Notes under the pieces: generated by a model
What the model was told of the DNA's origin: nothing
Seen by the model: the letters and a program-made list of their open reading frames with translations, nothing else
Database searches by the model: none
Program-made: the position numbers and the translations under genes
Shown: piece by piece, positions 17,158 through 25,322 of the stretch
Layout of the letters: each line of letters opens with the position of its first letter
Numbering within the stretch: the stretch's first letter is position 1
Source: an uncultured Lachnospiraceae bacterium
GTDB lineage: Bacteria; Bacillota; Clostridia; Lachnospirales; Lachnospiraceae
Reading direction: 5' to 3'
Length of the DNA stretch: 64,000 bases
NCBI GenBank assembly: GCA_902789735.1
Contig: CADAOZ010000008.1
Location: 62,001-126,000 of the forward strand

Positions 17158-17202
17158 AACGCTCAGACAGGATCCGGCAGGTTCCTGTCTGAGCGTTTTT
17201 TT
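17158..17202 (+). terminator. Strong rho-independent terminator
   Basis: Fifteen-base arms AACGCTCAGACAGGA and TCCTGTCTGAGCGTT pair perfectly around a 10-base loop, followed by TTTTT. Confidence 0.9.
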
Positions 17203-17213
17203 GTCTCCGAAAA

Positions 17214-17269
17214 TGAACCGGGCGTCAGACTTCCGGTCCATGTGAACCGGGCGTCAGACTACTGGTTCA
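17214..17269 (+). repeat. Two copies of a 27-bp palindromic element
   Basis: Copies at 17214-17240 and 17243-17269 each start TGAACCGGGCGTCAGACT and end in GG(T/C)CCA or GGTTCA, so the outer 6-8 bases can pair. A third copy, with perfect TGAACCGG/CCGGTTCA ends, is at 63695-63721. All three lie on the plus strand next to a TATAAT and upstream of a plus-strand gene for a membrane protein. Confidence 0.85.
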
Positions 17270-17294
17270 TTTTTGGGCGTTTCTACTCTATAAT
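17266..17294 (+). promoter_or_regulatory. Candidate promoter of corA
   Basis: TATAAT at 17289-17294 with TTCATT at 17266-17271 and a 17-base spacer. The -35 overlaps the end of the second 27-bp element, so protein binding or folding there could control it. Confidence 0.5.
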
Positions 17295-17347
17295 GGATTC
17301 AGACCGGTACGGCAGATTCCTGCCAATATCTCTTCAGGGAGGTTTCC

Positions 17348-18265
17348 ATGTATTATAAAATTGCTGACAGACTGATAGAAAGTACCATGGCAGACTGTCT
17401 GGACGGACATACAAAATATGTGGCTGTGCTGACGCCGGATGAATGGAAGAAGGATCAGGCGAATTTCCGTATGGGCATCGAAATGGAAATCGAGCAGCAT
17501 CCCCATACGACCAAGGCTGAAGTCAACTATGATTCCCTGACCGGCAGCTTTTCCATTCCCTCCCGGCACGACCTGACCGGCAGGGACCATGAATTCGCCT
17601 TTGCTCTGGATGAGAACGGGGTGGTCCTGATCGATGAGGAAGGCTACGCCCGGAACATCGTTCTCAGCATCGCCCGCAGGAAGAAATGGCATGTCCAGGC
17701 CCTGGAACGTTTTCTGTATGATTTCCTGGAAAGTATCATCCGGGGTGACTCCACCCTGCTGGAGGCCATTGAGGATGAGCTCCAGCATATGGAGGAGGAT
17801 ATCCTGGAGGGCCGTACAGAAAAAGAGTCCTTTTCCCGGATCTCGGAGATCCGGGGCGACCTGCTGGCCCTGCGGACCCACTACATGCAGATGATCGCCT
17901 TCGGCCAGGAGCTGAGTGATAATGAGAATGAGTTCTTTGCAGAACAGAACCTGCGCTATTTCGATATGTTCACGGACCGATGCCGGCGTCTGCAGGATAT
18001 CGTGACCACCCTGCGGGACTATTCCGTACAGGTCCGGGACCTCTATCAGTCCCAGCTGGCTGTCCGTCAGAACAACACTGTCACGATCCTGACTGTCATC
18101 ACGACCATTTTCATGCCCCTGACCCTGATCGTCGGCTGGTACGGCATGAATTTCAAATACATGCCGGAACTGGAATCCCCTTATGCCTATCCGCTGGTCA
18201 TCGCCGTCAGCCTGCTCATCATCGTAGCCAGCCTGCTCTTCTTCAAATATAAAAAATGGCTGTAA
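17348..18265 (+). CDS. corA: CorA-family magnesium/metal ion transporter
   Basis: The 305-residue protein has a long acidic helical N-terminal domain and two C-terminal membrane segments. Between them lies the diagnostic YGMNF motif (GMN at 266-268) that forms the ion-selective mouth of the channel. The coiled stretch LEAIEDELQHMEEDILEG matches the long stalk helix. The family forms pentamers that admit Mg2+, Co2+ or Ni2+, and some members export zinc. The ATG follows GGGAGGTTTCC. It is preceded by the palindromic repeat pair and followed by a terminator, so it is monocistronic. Confidence 0.93.
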   Translation: MYYKIADRLIESTMADCLDGHTKYVAVLTPDEWKKDQANFRMGIEMEIEQHPHTTKAEVNYDSLTGSFSIPSRHDLTGRDHEFAFALDENGVVLIDEEGYARNIVLSIARRKKWHVQALERFLYDFLESIIRGDSTLLEAIEDELQHMEEDILEGRTEKESFSRISEIRGDLLALRTHYMQMIAFGQELSDNENEFFAEQNLRYFDMFTDRCRRLQDIVTTLRDYSVQVRDLYQSQLAVRQNNTVTILTVITTIFMPLTLIVGWYGMNFKYMPELESPYAYPLVIAVSLLIIVASLLFFKYKKWL

Positions 18266-18273
18266 CGCAGATT

Positions 18274-18315
18274 GCTCCGGTCCCGCCTGTTCTGGCGGAG
18301 CCGGAGCTTCTTTTT
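18274..18315 (+). terminator. Rho-independent terminator after corA
   Basis: GCTCCGG..CCGCC pairs with GGCGG..CCGGAGC, then TTCTTTTT. Confidence 0.85.
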
Positions 18316-18408
18316 GGCATTTCCTGTTCTGTATTCCTTTTCTGTACAGGTCCCGCTGACTGCAGGCGGCTGTTTATCCGCGCGCCTGCTTTCAGGCACT
18401 GATACGGG

Positions 18409-19368
18409 TCAGCCTTCGCCGTTCCCGTAATGCTTCCGATACATTTCCTCGACCTGGTCCCTGCTCCGGACTCCTGCCGCGGCACCGGCCGCCTGAATGC
18501 TCAGGGCCGAGCAGGCGGTGCCGAAACGGCAGCATTCCCGGGCTGTTTTCCCTTCCAGCAGGCCTGCGATAAAACCGGACACAAAGTTGTCGCCGGCACC
18601 GGTGGTATCAACGACCGGCTTTACAGAGAGGGCGGGCTCCATGAAACAGCCCTGCTCCCCTTTATAGAAGCAGCCTCTGGTCCCGGCCTTGATAATGACA
18701 TTGTGGACACCCGCGGCCAGAAAAGCGTCTGCCATGGCGCTGTAGTCTTCCGGCGTCTCGCGGCCGGTCAGAGGGATCCCGCTGAAATAGGACGCTTCCG
18801 TCTCATTGGGAAAAATATAATCAGTCAGCGCCAGGGTTTCTTTCATTTCCTCCAGGGTGATCTTTCGGAAGACCGGAATCTTGGTATCCACGCAGAGGAT
18901 GGCGTCGGCCTGTTTCGCGGCAGCCGCCAGCGCGGCGTTGGCTGCAGGATCGTCCAGAGGCGCCCGGAACATACTGGCCAGAGAAACGACTCTGGTATCA
19001 TGGATGGCGGAAGGCCCTATATGCCGGTCCTGCAGGCGGATGGACTCCGCGTTGATGGAACTGCGGGAACCGTCATTTTCTACGATGATATCCGCCACCA
19101 CCGACTGCAGACCGGGAACGACCATGGCCTCTGACAGATCCGCGCCGGACTTCTCCAGTGTGTCCCTGATCAGAGCACCCGCTGTATCCGGTCCTGTAAT
19201 GCAGCAGGTCCTGACACGGTATCCCAGCCGGCCCAGAATGATCGATTCATTCAGGGCGTCTCCGCCGGGACTGAGGGTAATGCTCCTTGCTTTCATTTTT
19301 TCTCCGGACTTGTCGATTCCGATGGTGATGCAGTCTACCACTGCCTGTCCGATACATGTCACGTCCAT
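18409..19368 (-). CDS. PfkB-family carbohydrate kinase
   Basis: The 319-residue protein has both PfkB family signatures: an N-terminal glycine motif (LSPGGDALNESIILGRLG) and the C-terminal DTTGAGDNFVSGF, in which the last Asp is the catalytic base. It phosphorylates a sugar or nucleoside with ATP in the cytosol. The sequence alone does not say whether ribose, fructose or another sugar is used; the MDVTCIGQAVVDCITIGID start is ribokinase-like. The next gene on the same strand upstream is a cupin 168 bases away. AAAGGA precedes the ATG. Confidence 0.9.
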   Translation of the reverse strand: MDVTCIGQAVVDCITIGIDKSGEKMKARSITLSPGGDALNESIILGRLGYRVRTCCITGPDTAGALIRDTLEKSGADLSEAMVVPGLQSVVADIIVENDGSRSSINAESIRLQDRHIGPSAIHDTRVVSLASMFRAPLDDPAANAALAAAAKQADAILCVDTKIPVFRKITLEEMKETLALTDYIFPNETEASYFSGIPLTGRETPEDYSAMADAFLAAGVHNVIIKAGTRGCFYKGEQGCFMEPALSVKPVVDTTGAGDNFVSGFIAGLLEGKTARECCRFGTACSALSIQAAGAAAGVRSRDQVEEMYRKHYGNGEG

Positions 19369-19536
19369 GATGTCTTTCCTTTTCTGATGATGTGCTGTTT
19401 CCGGTAATACGATCAGCGCATGTTTCCACTGATGCAGTCAGGGTTGCAGTCAATGATGCAGCCAGCGCAAGGGCAAATTACAAAAGTACCGGATTGACCG
19501 GACCGTATCTGCCGCAGAAATATTTCTGCCCTGTAC

Positions 19537-19887
19537 TTATGCGTAAACGATGACGGCGGTCAGCTCTACGACCTCGTCTGTCTTATTGGCGATGCCATGG
19601 CCTGTGCCTGTAGGGCAGATGGTCACGTCGCCCGCCTTGACGGTACGGATCTCGCCGTTGTCATTATATTCCGCTGTCCCCTTCATGATATAGAAAAGTT
19701 CCGCGTCTTTATCGTGTACATGATAGCCGATGCTGCAGCCGGGGTTCAGGGTGATCTTCGCGAACAGTCTGCCCTTTTCATTCAGCTCGGCGGGTCCTTC
19801 GATATAGTTGGTGATGATGACGGTCCCGTCGCCGTCCCTCATATGCTCACGGTATTCCACTTTACATTCTTCCGCATGTCTGATCAT
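19537..19887 (-). CDS. Small cupin-domain protein
   Basis: The 116-residue protein is a single cupin barrel. The first cupin motif is GYHVHDKDAELFYIMKG (His, His, Glu metal ligands) and the second is GDVTICPTGTGHGI (final His). Such small cupins bind a metal and often act as sugar isomerases or dioxygenases. The ATG at 19887 follows GAGGGAATAAAC; a longer frame to 20007 has no binding site. It is probably co-transcribed with the PfkB kinase, which would fit a role in handling a sugar, but this is only inferred. Confidence 0.87.
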   Translation of the reverse strand: MIRHAEECKVEYREHMRDGDGTVIITNYIEGPAELNEKGRLFAKITLNPGCSIGYHVHDKDAELFYIMKGTAEYNDNGEIRTVKAGDVTICPTGTGHGIANKTDEVVELTAVIVYA

Positions 19888-20150
19888 GTTTATTCCCTCA
19901 CTTTCTTTGACTGGCCCTGCTCCCCGCAGACAGCCGTACTGTATCCTCCGGACGCCGATTCCTGCAGAATTCCCCCTGCCGGCTGCCGCGCGGCAGTTCA
20001 AAATCATCCGTCCTTCCTGATAATCATATCATAATCGGCTACAAATCCGAATCAGAAATGTTACAATATGAACAGGCTGGAGCAGCTGATGCATGTACCG
20101 CCGGCCTCTCTGTTTACATTCTGTATTACCAAATAGTAGGAGGATGAATA

Positions 20151-21263
20151 ATGTCAATGTTCTATATGCCTGTAAGGGTCTATGAAGAAGAAAACTGTGT
20201 CATGAATCACGCCCGGGACTTTGTACAGTTCGGTAAAAAGGCCCTGATCGTATCCGGCAGGCATTCTGCCATTGCCAACGGCTCCTACGCGGATATCACG
20301 GCCGCGCTGGACAGTGTCGGCATCGGACATGTTCTTTTTAATGAAGTAGAAGAAAATCCTTCCACCCATACCATTATGAAAGCCCGGGACCTGGGCGTAC
20401 AGGAGCAGGTAGATTTTGTCATCGGCGTCGGCGGCGGCTCTCCCATGGATGCCTCCAAAGCCATTGCCCTGATGATCAAAAAGGCTGACAAGGATATTTC
20501 CTACCTTTACAGCCCTGACGGCGACAGCAGCACCATCCCGATCGTAGCGGTCCCCACCACCTGCGGCACCGGCTCTGAGGTCACAGCAGTCTCCGTCCTG
20601 ACCATGCCGGAGAAGCAGACGAAAAAGTCCATTCCCCACAAGATCTTCCCCGATCTGGCCCTGATCGACGGCAAATATCTGGCTTCTGCCCCCCGCTCAG
20701 TTCTGTGCAATACGGCCTTTGACGCCCTGACCCATCTGATCGAAAGCTATCTGAACACCAAAGCCACGGACTACAGCCGTATGTGCGTAGACGCCGGCCT
20801 GAAAGTCTGGGCCAGGAGCCAGGAGATCATCCGCGGCAGCAGAAAGGCAGAGACCGCAGACCTGCTCAACATGATGCGGGCCTCCATGATGGCCGGCATG
20901 GCCATCGCCCATACCGCCACCACCCTGCCCCACGGCCTGAGCTATCCTGTTACCATCCGGCTCCGGGTCCCCCACGGCAAGGCGACCGCCTATTTCACAG
21001 CAGGCTATCTGACAGAAGCTTCCGCGGCAGACAGGGAATATATCCTCTCCACCGCCGGCTTTGCCTCCATCGACGATTTCCGTGCTGTCTTCCATGCAGC
21101 CTGCGGTGAGATTAACGCGGAGGAGGAAAAGATCCGTGAAGTCCTGAACGACGCCGTCGAAGAGCTGGGCTCCAATCCCGTCAAGCTGGGACTGGCTCCT
21201 TTCAATCCCGATAAGGAAATGCTTCGCCGGATCGCTTTCTATGAGCTGGACCATGCCCTCTGA
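20151..21263 (+). CDS. Iron-containing alcohol dehydrogenase
   Basis: The 370-residue protein is a group III alcohol dehydrogenase. The NAD(P)-binding GVGGGSPMDASKAIA is near residue 93, followed by PTTCGTGSEVTAVSV. Metal ligands sit in DALTHLIESY and in AHTATTLPHGLSYP. The family reduces aldehydes or oxidises alcohols such as ethanol, butanol, 1,2-propanediol or 1,3-propanediol, and members with this short C-terminus are common in gut Clostridia. AGGAGG lies seven bases before the ATG. It is transcribed alone, followed by a long terminator. Confidence 0.92.
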   Translation: MSMFYMPVRVYEEENCVMNHARDFVQFGKKALIVSGRHSAIANGSYADITAALDSVGIGHVLFNEVEENPSTHTIMKARDLGVQEQVDFVIGVGGGSPMDASKAIALMIKKADKDISYLYSPDGDSSTIPIVAVPTTCGTGSEVTAVSVLTMPEKQTKKSIPHKIFPDLALIDGKYLASAPRSVLCNTAFDALTHLIESYLNTKATDYSRMCVDAGLKVWARSQEIIRGSRKAETADLLNMMRASMMAGMAIAHTATTLPHGLSYPVTIRLRVPHGKATAYFTAGYLTEASAADREYILSTAGFASIDDFRAVFHAACGEINAEEEKIREVLNDAVEELGSNPVKLGLAPFNPDKEMLRRIAFYELDHAL

Positions 21264-21334
21264 TCCGGAAGGCAGTCATTAACCGGCAAATCTAATAAAT
21301 AAAGCGCGCTGCACAGCGCGCGGTAAAGCAAAGA

Positions 21335-21400
21335 CCGGCCGCGGAAAAAAAGCAGTCCTTGACATAAGGACCGCCTTTTCCGCGGCCGGCACTTTTTTTT
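21335..21400 (+). terminator. Long rho-independent terminator
   Basis: CCGGCCGCGGAAAA pairs with TTTTCCGCGGCCGG around a nested AGTCCTT/AAGGACC hairpin, then eight T residues. A separate GC-rich hairpin (GCGCGCTG/CAGCGCGC) lies at 21304-21321. Confidence 0.88.
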
Positions 21401-21460
21401 GACTTACTTCTTTTTTGGCTTACTTCTTTTTTGACTTATTCTTTTGACTGACTTCTTTTA
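21401..21460. repeat. Tandem repeat, about 16 bp, four units
   Basis: GACTTACTTCTTTTTT, GGCTTACTTCTTTTTT, GACTTATTCTTTT and GACTGACTTCTTTTA follow each other. It fills the gap between the dehydrogenase terminator and the end of the HAD gene. Confidence 0.75.
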
Positions 21461-21474
21461 CCCTGTCTTTCTGC

Positions 21475-22146
21475 TCATAGCGTACATCCGCAGATATCCC
21501 GTACCGTATCCATACATTCCGTATAATCCTTCACGATCTTCACGATCGCCGGGAAGCGGTCCGCATAAGTTCTGAGCGATTTGTTATCGATCGCGATGAT
21601 GCGGGCGCCGGGCAGCCTGGAGGCCCCGCTGATCCCCAGGAAGGAGTCTTCAAAGATCAGCAGATCGTCCCCGCAGCCCAGCCTTTTGCCTGCTTCCGTA
21701 TACATGGCGGTCTTGTCCGTATAGCTGCCGTCATCCAGAACGATCAGATCTGTATCCATATATTCGTCCAGATGAAAGTTCTCTATGAAAAAGTCCACAT
21801 TTTCCTTAATAGAGGCAGTGGCAATGGTCGTGGGGATCCGGTTCCTGCCCAGCATGGCAAACATGTCATAGGCACCGCTGACCAGGCCGAGCCCGGAATT
21901 CTTCAGTTCTTCCCTGTAAAGGGCTTCCTTCTTCTGTGAATAGGCCTCATACCAGGCAGGGTCCTGTCCCGGGGCGATCATCTGCAGGATGACCAGGTTG
22001 GGCTTGCCGTTATACATGGTATCCAGTTCATATTCCGTGACGCCGTGCCCGGTGATCTCCCGGAAAATCCGGTTCCAGGCAATCAGATGCAGCGGCCCGT
22101 CAAATACCAGGGTCCCGTTAAAATCAAATACAACACCTTTACTCAT
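21475..22146 (-). CDS. HAD-superfamily hydrolase with altered motif I
   Basis: The 223-residue protein resembles beta-phosphoglucomutase/phosphatase HAD enzymes. Motif I is FDFNGTL, so the nucleophile Asp8 is kept but the second Asp (general acid/base) is Asn10. Motif II is the Ser in ATASIKE, and motif IV is LLIFEDSFLGISGASRLPG. The HAD cap lies between. The ATG at 22146 follows ACAGGAGCGCT, and an earlier ATG at 22167 has no binding site. The Asn change should slow or alter phosphoryl transfer; some HAD enzymes work with such changes. The substrate is unknown. Confidence 0.88.
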   Translation of the reverse strand: MSKGVVFDFNGTLVFDGPLHLIAWNRIFREITGHGVTEYELDTMYNGKPNLVILQMIAPGQDPAWYEAYSQKKEALYREELKNSGLGLVSGAYDMFAMLGRNRIPTTIATASIKENVDFFIENFHLDEYMDTDLIVLDDGSYTDKTAMYTEAGKRLGCGDDLLIFEDSFLGISGASRLPGARIIAIDNKSLRTYADRFPAIVKIVKDYTECMDTVRDICGCTL

Positions 22147-22289
22147 AGCGCTCCTGTCCTCTGTCAAACGCGGTCATCAAACATCTGCTCACTATTATAA
22201 CACGCGCGCCGGCCGGGAGACCAAAAACCGCAGCAGGATCACCTTCCCCCATGACCTGCGCTGCAGCGGGATCGCATTCCTCCATACCC

Positions 22290-22318
22290 AAAAACCGCAG
22301 CAGGTTTGCCTGCTGCGG
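22290..22318 (-). terminator. Rho-independent terminator, minus strand
   Basis: Stem CCGCAGCAGG/CCTGCTGCGG with a 4-base loop, followed on the minus strand by TTTTT. It serves the two-gene membrane-protein unit that ends at 22407. The left arm with its AAAAA is repeated as CCAAAAACCGCAGCAGG near 22223. Confidence 0.82.
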
Positions 22319-22406
22319 CTTTCGGGTCATTTGGAGTGCAATTATGTAGTATATCTTTGGGAATCCGGGGAGGAGTGATCCGGATTCCGGGAGGTATCTG
22401 CTCTGA

Positions 22407-22895
22407 TTACGCGTGTTCCTGTCTGTAGATTTCTTCATAGCGGGCAAACTCTTCGGTCAGCCCTGCTTTCTGAATGCCTTCCAGCTTATAATCCCTGTAC
22501 TGTTTCAGGAAATCCATGGCATTGATACTGCCTTCCGCCAGACGGCGTCTTGTGTCCTCTTCGTCCTGTATGATCCTGCGGTAGCTGCGGACCTGACTGA
22601 AAAGGTTCAGTATGATCAGGACCAGTGCCGCTGCCAGAATGGTGATGACCAGCTTGAGGATTCCCTCTCCGGTCCTGGACCGCAGCACGACAAGTCCCGC
22701 CGCGGCGACGGCAATACCGATGATGACATTCATGAATTTTTTACGGCTTTCGCGGACCATGCCGATCTCCGCCTCCAGAGCTTTGTCCACCAGCTCCAGG
22801 GCTTCCGCCTCGTTCGTGACTTCTTTGAAGAAGACGTCCGGATTGGCTTTGGAAGGATTGATCTTCAGTTCCAGTTCTTCTCTGCTGAGGCTCAT
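22407..22895 (-). CDS. Small membrane protein, unrecognised
   Basis: The 162-residue protein has two adjacent hydrophobic segments (about residues 54-72 and 79-97: FMNVIIGIAVAAAGLVVL and LVITILAAALVLIILNLF) flanked by charged helical regions. The N-terminus (MSLSREELELKINPSKANP) and the C-terminus (QDEEDTRRRLAEGSINAMDFLKQYRDYKLEGIQ) are both likely cytosolic. The family is unknown to me. It follows a DUF2500 gene by 18 bases and should be co-transcribed with it. Confidence 0.75.
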   Translation of the reverse strand: MSLSREELELKINPSKANPDVFFKEVTNEAEALELVDKALEAEIGMVRESRKKFMNVIIGIAVAAAGLVVLRSRTGEGILKLVITILAAALVLIILNLFSQVRSYRRIIQDEEDTRRRLAEGSINAMDFLKQYRDYKLEGIQKAGLTEEFARYEEIYRQEHA

Positions 22896-22913
22896 GCTGT
22901 CTCTCCTTTTCTG

Positions 22914-23288
22914 TTACTGTTTCTGCCAGCTCAAAAACCGGCTTCCCTGCCAGCGGACCAGCCCCCGCTCGTTTTCATGGAGGGGATGGGCTTCCGCTTT
23001 GGTCAGGTCCAGGGTCAGTATGCCGTGTCCCTCCGTAGCGAAGGATACGGTATAGGTCGCCGCGACCCGGGGGAGCTTTACCCTGCTCTCCGGATGGGAC
23101 GCGGGGCTTTCCGCTGTTTTTGTAAATTCTTTGACCAGGATCACCGCCGTATCCTGCTGCACGGCAGTCCGGTTATTCTTTTTCCATTCCTGCAGACCGT
23201 CCCGGATCCGTATGCCCAGAACACAGATCAGCATGATGATAATAATGAACAGTCCGATCTGATATCCGCTGCTGAATAACGAGAACAT
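22914..23288 (-). CDS. DUF2500-family membrane protein
   Basis: The 124-residue protein begins MFSLFSSGYQIG at 23288, after AAGGAAAACAAA. One N-terminal membrane segment (IGLFIIIIMLICVLGI) is followed by an extracytoplasmic domain ending TYTVSFATEGHGILTLDL...ERGLVRWQGSRFLSW. That ending fits the DUF2500 (YhhM-like) pattern, in which a beta-rich domain ends in a GxRFLxW-like motif. No function is established for the family. A longer frame from 23330 adds residues without a binding site. Confidence 0.75.
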   Translation of the reverse strand: MFSLFSSGYQIGLFIIIIMLICVLGIRIRDGLQEWKKNNRTAVQQDTAVILVKEFTKTAESPASHPESRVKLPRVAATYTVSFATEGHGILTLDLTKAEAHPLHENERGLVRWQGSRFLSWQKQ

Positions 23289-23380
23289 TTTGTTTTCCTT
23301 ACTTTCCATGCCGCCTGACGGCGTCCGCATTTGTGTCTTTTCCTTATGGTCCGAGTATCCCAGATTGCCCCGTAAAAGCT

Positions 23381-23420
23381 AAGACCGTCTTTTTCACAGA
23401 ACAGGAAAAAAGACGGTCTT
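23381..23420 (-). terminator. Rho-independent terminator, minus strand
   Basis: AAGACCGTCTTTTT pairs with AAAAAGACGGTCTT. It separates the NifX-SseB gene, which ends at 23466, from the DUF2500 gene. Confidence 0.75.
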
Positions 23421-23465
23421 ATAAATCGATCCGGTATTTATTTTTTATTTTGCCGGTTCCTCTGC

Positions 23466-24335
23466 TTACTCTGCCAGTATGGAGGGAAGCGCGCGGATGG
23501 CGTCGAACAGATCCTTTTCCACAATGAAAGGCCGGCTCATGGCGTCCAGGACAAGACCAGCGACCTCATCATCTGCTTCCGCGTAAGCCAGGGTATCCAG
23601 GAAAGGCTCCTCCCGGATAACGGAATCCTTCTGCGCGGCGGCCTCCGCCAGATCCCGGGAGGAGAAGACCGGCAGGAATTTATGACGGCCGTTATCCGCC
23701 AGATCCGGCTTGAAGGTCTCCGTCCCTGTCTCCGCGTTTACCGGTGTCCGCATGGTCCCTGCCATACATACCACACTGTCCCGCAGGCAGCGCAGGACCG
23801 CCGAATAGGCTTCTACCGTAGGCGCCTGGCTGAACTGTTCCGCCAGCATCCGCAGGATCTCTCCCCCGGCCAGGGTCTCAGCCGTAATCTCATCCAGAGG
23901 GGTGCTGCAGCCTTCACAGCCGCCGCATCCATACTCCTGTCCGCCGTCCTGATGGGGGTCATTCCCTGCCACGCGGCCGCAGCAGTGTCCTTCCTCATGG
24001 TCATGATGGCCGCATGTTTCCCCCGCGCTGTATGTCAGGGTCCCGCCAAGCATGGCCAGAACGGCTGCCTCGGGACTGCCGCCGACTCCGCCGAAGACAT
24101 AGATCCCGGCCTGCTCCAGCGCGCTTTTGGCGCCGCCGCCGATGCCTCCGCAGATCACGGAATCAACGCCGCGGTCCGCCAGGAAACCTGCCAGGGCTTC
24201 ATGGCCCTGTCCCTCAGTATCAACGATTACGGAAGACAGGATCCTGTTATTGTCAGTCTCAAAGATCTGGAACTTTTCCGTTTTTCCGAAATGCTGGAAA
24301 ATCTGTCCGTCATCATAAGTCACCGCTATTTTCAT
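23466..24335 (-). CDS. NifX-like domain fused to an SseB-like domain
   Basis: The 289-residue protein joins two domains. Residues 1-105 (MKIAVTYDDGQIFQHFGKTE, ICGGIGGGAKSALEQAGI) match the NifX/NifB-C dinitrogenase iron-molybdenum cofactor family, which binds metal clusters. A His/Cys-rich linker follows at 108-143 (GHHDHEEGHCCG, CGGCEGCS), likely metal-binding. Residues 175-289 resemble SseB (FLPVFSSRDLAEAAAQKDS and RPFIVEKDLFDAI). NifX-like proteins of this type are common in anaerobes without nitrogenase, but the fusion with SseB is unusual. It is probably a metal or Fe-S sensor or carrier; function unproven. Confidence 0.8.
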   Translation of the reverse strand: MKIAVTYDDGQIFQHFGKTEKFQIFETDNNRILSSVIVDTEGQGHEALAGFLADRGVDSVICGGIGGGAKSALEQAGIYVFGGVGGSPEAAVLAMLGGTLTYSAGETCGHHDHEEGHCCGRVAGNDPHQDGGQEYGCGGCEGCSTPLDEITAETLAGGEILRMLAEQFSQAPTVEAYSAVLRCLRDSVVCMAGTMRTPVNAETGTETFKPDLADNGRHKFLPVFSSRDLAEAAAQKDSVIREEPFLDTLAYAEADDEVAGLVLDAMSRPFIVEKDLFDAIRALPSILAE

Positions 24336-24357
24336 TGGATTCTCTTACCCCTTTTTC

Positions 24358-24410
24358 CGCAGCTGTTTTACGCAGCGCTTTTTTGCAGCTGTTTTACGCA
24401 GCTGTTTCAC
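24358..24410. repeat. Short tandem repeat, about 13 bp, four units
   Basis: CGCAGCTGTTTTA and close variants (CGCAGCGCTTTTTT, GCAGCTGTTTTA, CGCAGCTGTTTCAC) follow each other. They occupy the gap between the NifX-SseB start and the cyclophilin stop. Confidence 0.7.
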
Positions 24411-25186
24411 TCAACTCTTTTTATCGAAACAATGACCGGCTGCTTTTCCGGCAGCACAGTCCCGTTACCATCCACGACTTCTGTATTCTCACAGATCTGA
24501 TCTACGACCTCCATGCCTTCGGTCACATGGCCAAAGGCGGCATATTCGCCGTCCAGATACTCCCCGTCCTGGTGCATGATAAAGAACTGGGAGCTGGCGC
24601 TGTTGGGATCCATGGCTCTGGCCATGGAGATGACGCCCCGTTTATGGGAGATGGGATTATCAAAACCGTTGGACTTGAATTCTCCCGGGATCATCTTGTC
24701 CGCGCCGCCGGTCCCGTTGCCCAGGGGATCACCGCCCTGGATCATGAAGCCGGCAATGATCCTGTGGAAAGTAAGGCCGTCATAAAAGCCGGCGTCCACC
24801 AGGTTCAGGAAATTCTCCACCGTTGCAGGTGCGGCGGTCCGGTCCAGCTCGACGGTGATGGTCCCGTAATCCTGTACTTCGATGGCCACCACCGGATGGG
24901 AATCCTTTGTCATCGCGTCATCCGCTTCCGCCGCCGCCTGCGTCTGTCCTTCCGCAGCGGCTTCCTCTGTCAGTCCGGCAGGAGCTGCCTGCGTTTCCGT
25001 TTCCTCCGTCAGGCCTGCATCAGACTCTTCAGACGCCGCCTCTTCCATGGTTTCCGCGCTGTCTGCCGCTTCCTGTTCCGCCTGCTCCCGGTCCTGGGCT
25101 CCCTGATCTGCCGCGCCTTTGCCGCAGGCCGCCAGGCCCAGTACCATGGCCGCCGCAAGTACACATACCGCTAATTTCTTTCTCAA
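24407..25186 (-). CDS. Cyclophilin-type peptidyl-prolyl isomerase lipoprotein
   Basis: The 259-residue protein has a signal peptide and lipobox LAACG, a Glu/Ala/Thr-rich linker (residues 25-95), and a cyclophilin domain from about 98. The domain shows FHRIIAGFMIQGGDPLGNGTGG and SQFFIMHQDGEYLDG, the core of the PPIase active site including the conserved Arg-Phe-Gln residues. It would isomerise proline bonds in proteins outside the membrane. The start is a TTG codon placed 8 bases after AGGAG. It is a single gene by its spacing. Confidence 0.92.
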   Translation of the reverse strand: MRKKLAVCVLAAAMVLGLAACGKGAADQGAQDREQAEQEAADSAETMEEAASEESDAGLTEETETQAAPAGLTEEAAAEGQTQAAAEADDAMTKDSHPVVAIEVQDYGTITVELDRTAAPATVENFLNLVDAGFYDGLTFHRIIAGFMIQGGDPLGNGTGGADKMIPGEFKSNGFDNPISHKRGVISMARAMDPNSASSQFFIMHQDGEYLDGEYAAFGHVTEGMEVVDQICENTEVVDGNGTVLPEKQPVIVSIKRVE

Positions 25187-25322
25187 TGTTCTTACTCCTG
25201 TTCTTTCCGTATTTTCCCGCCTGTCACCTCACTCGGCTGTCTGACTGCACTGCGGGAACGCGCAGGCTGTTTTCCGTTTCACGTTCCCCGGGTCCGCGGT
25301 TTTTGTCTGCCGCATGACCGGC

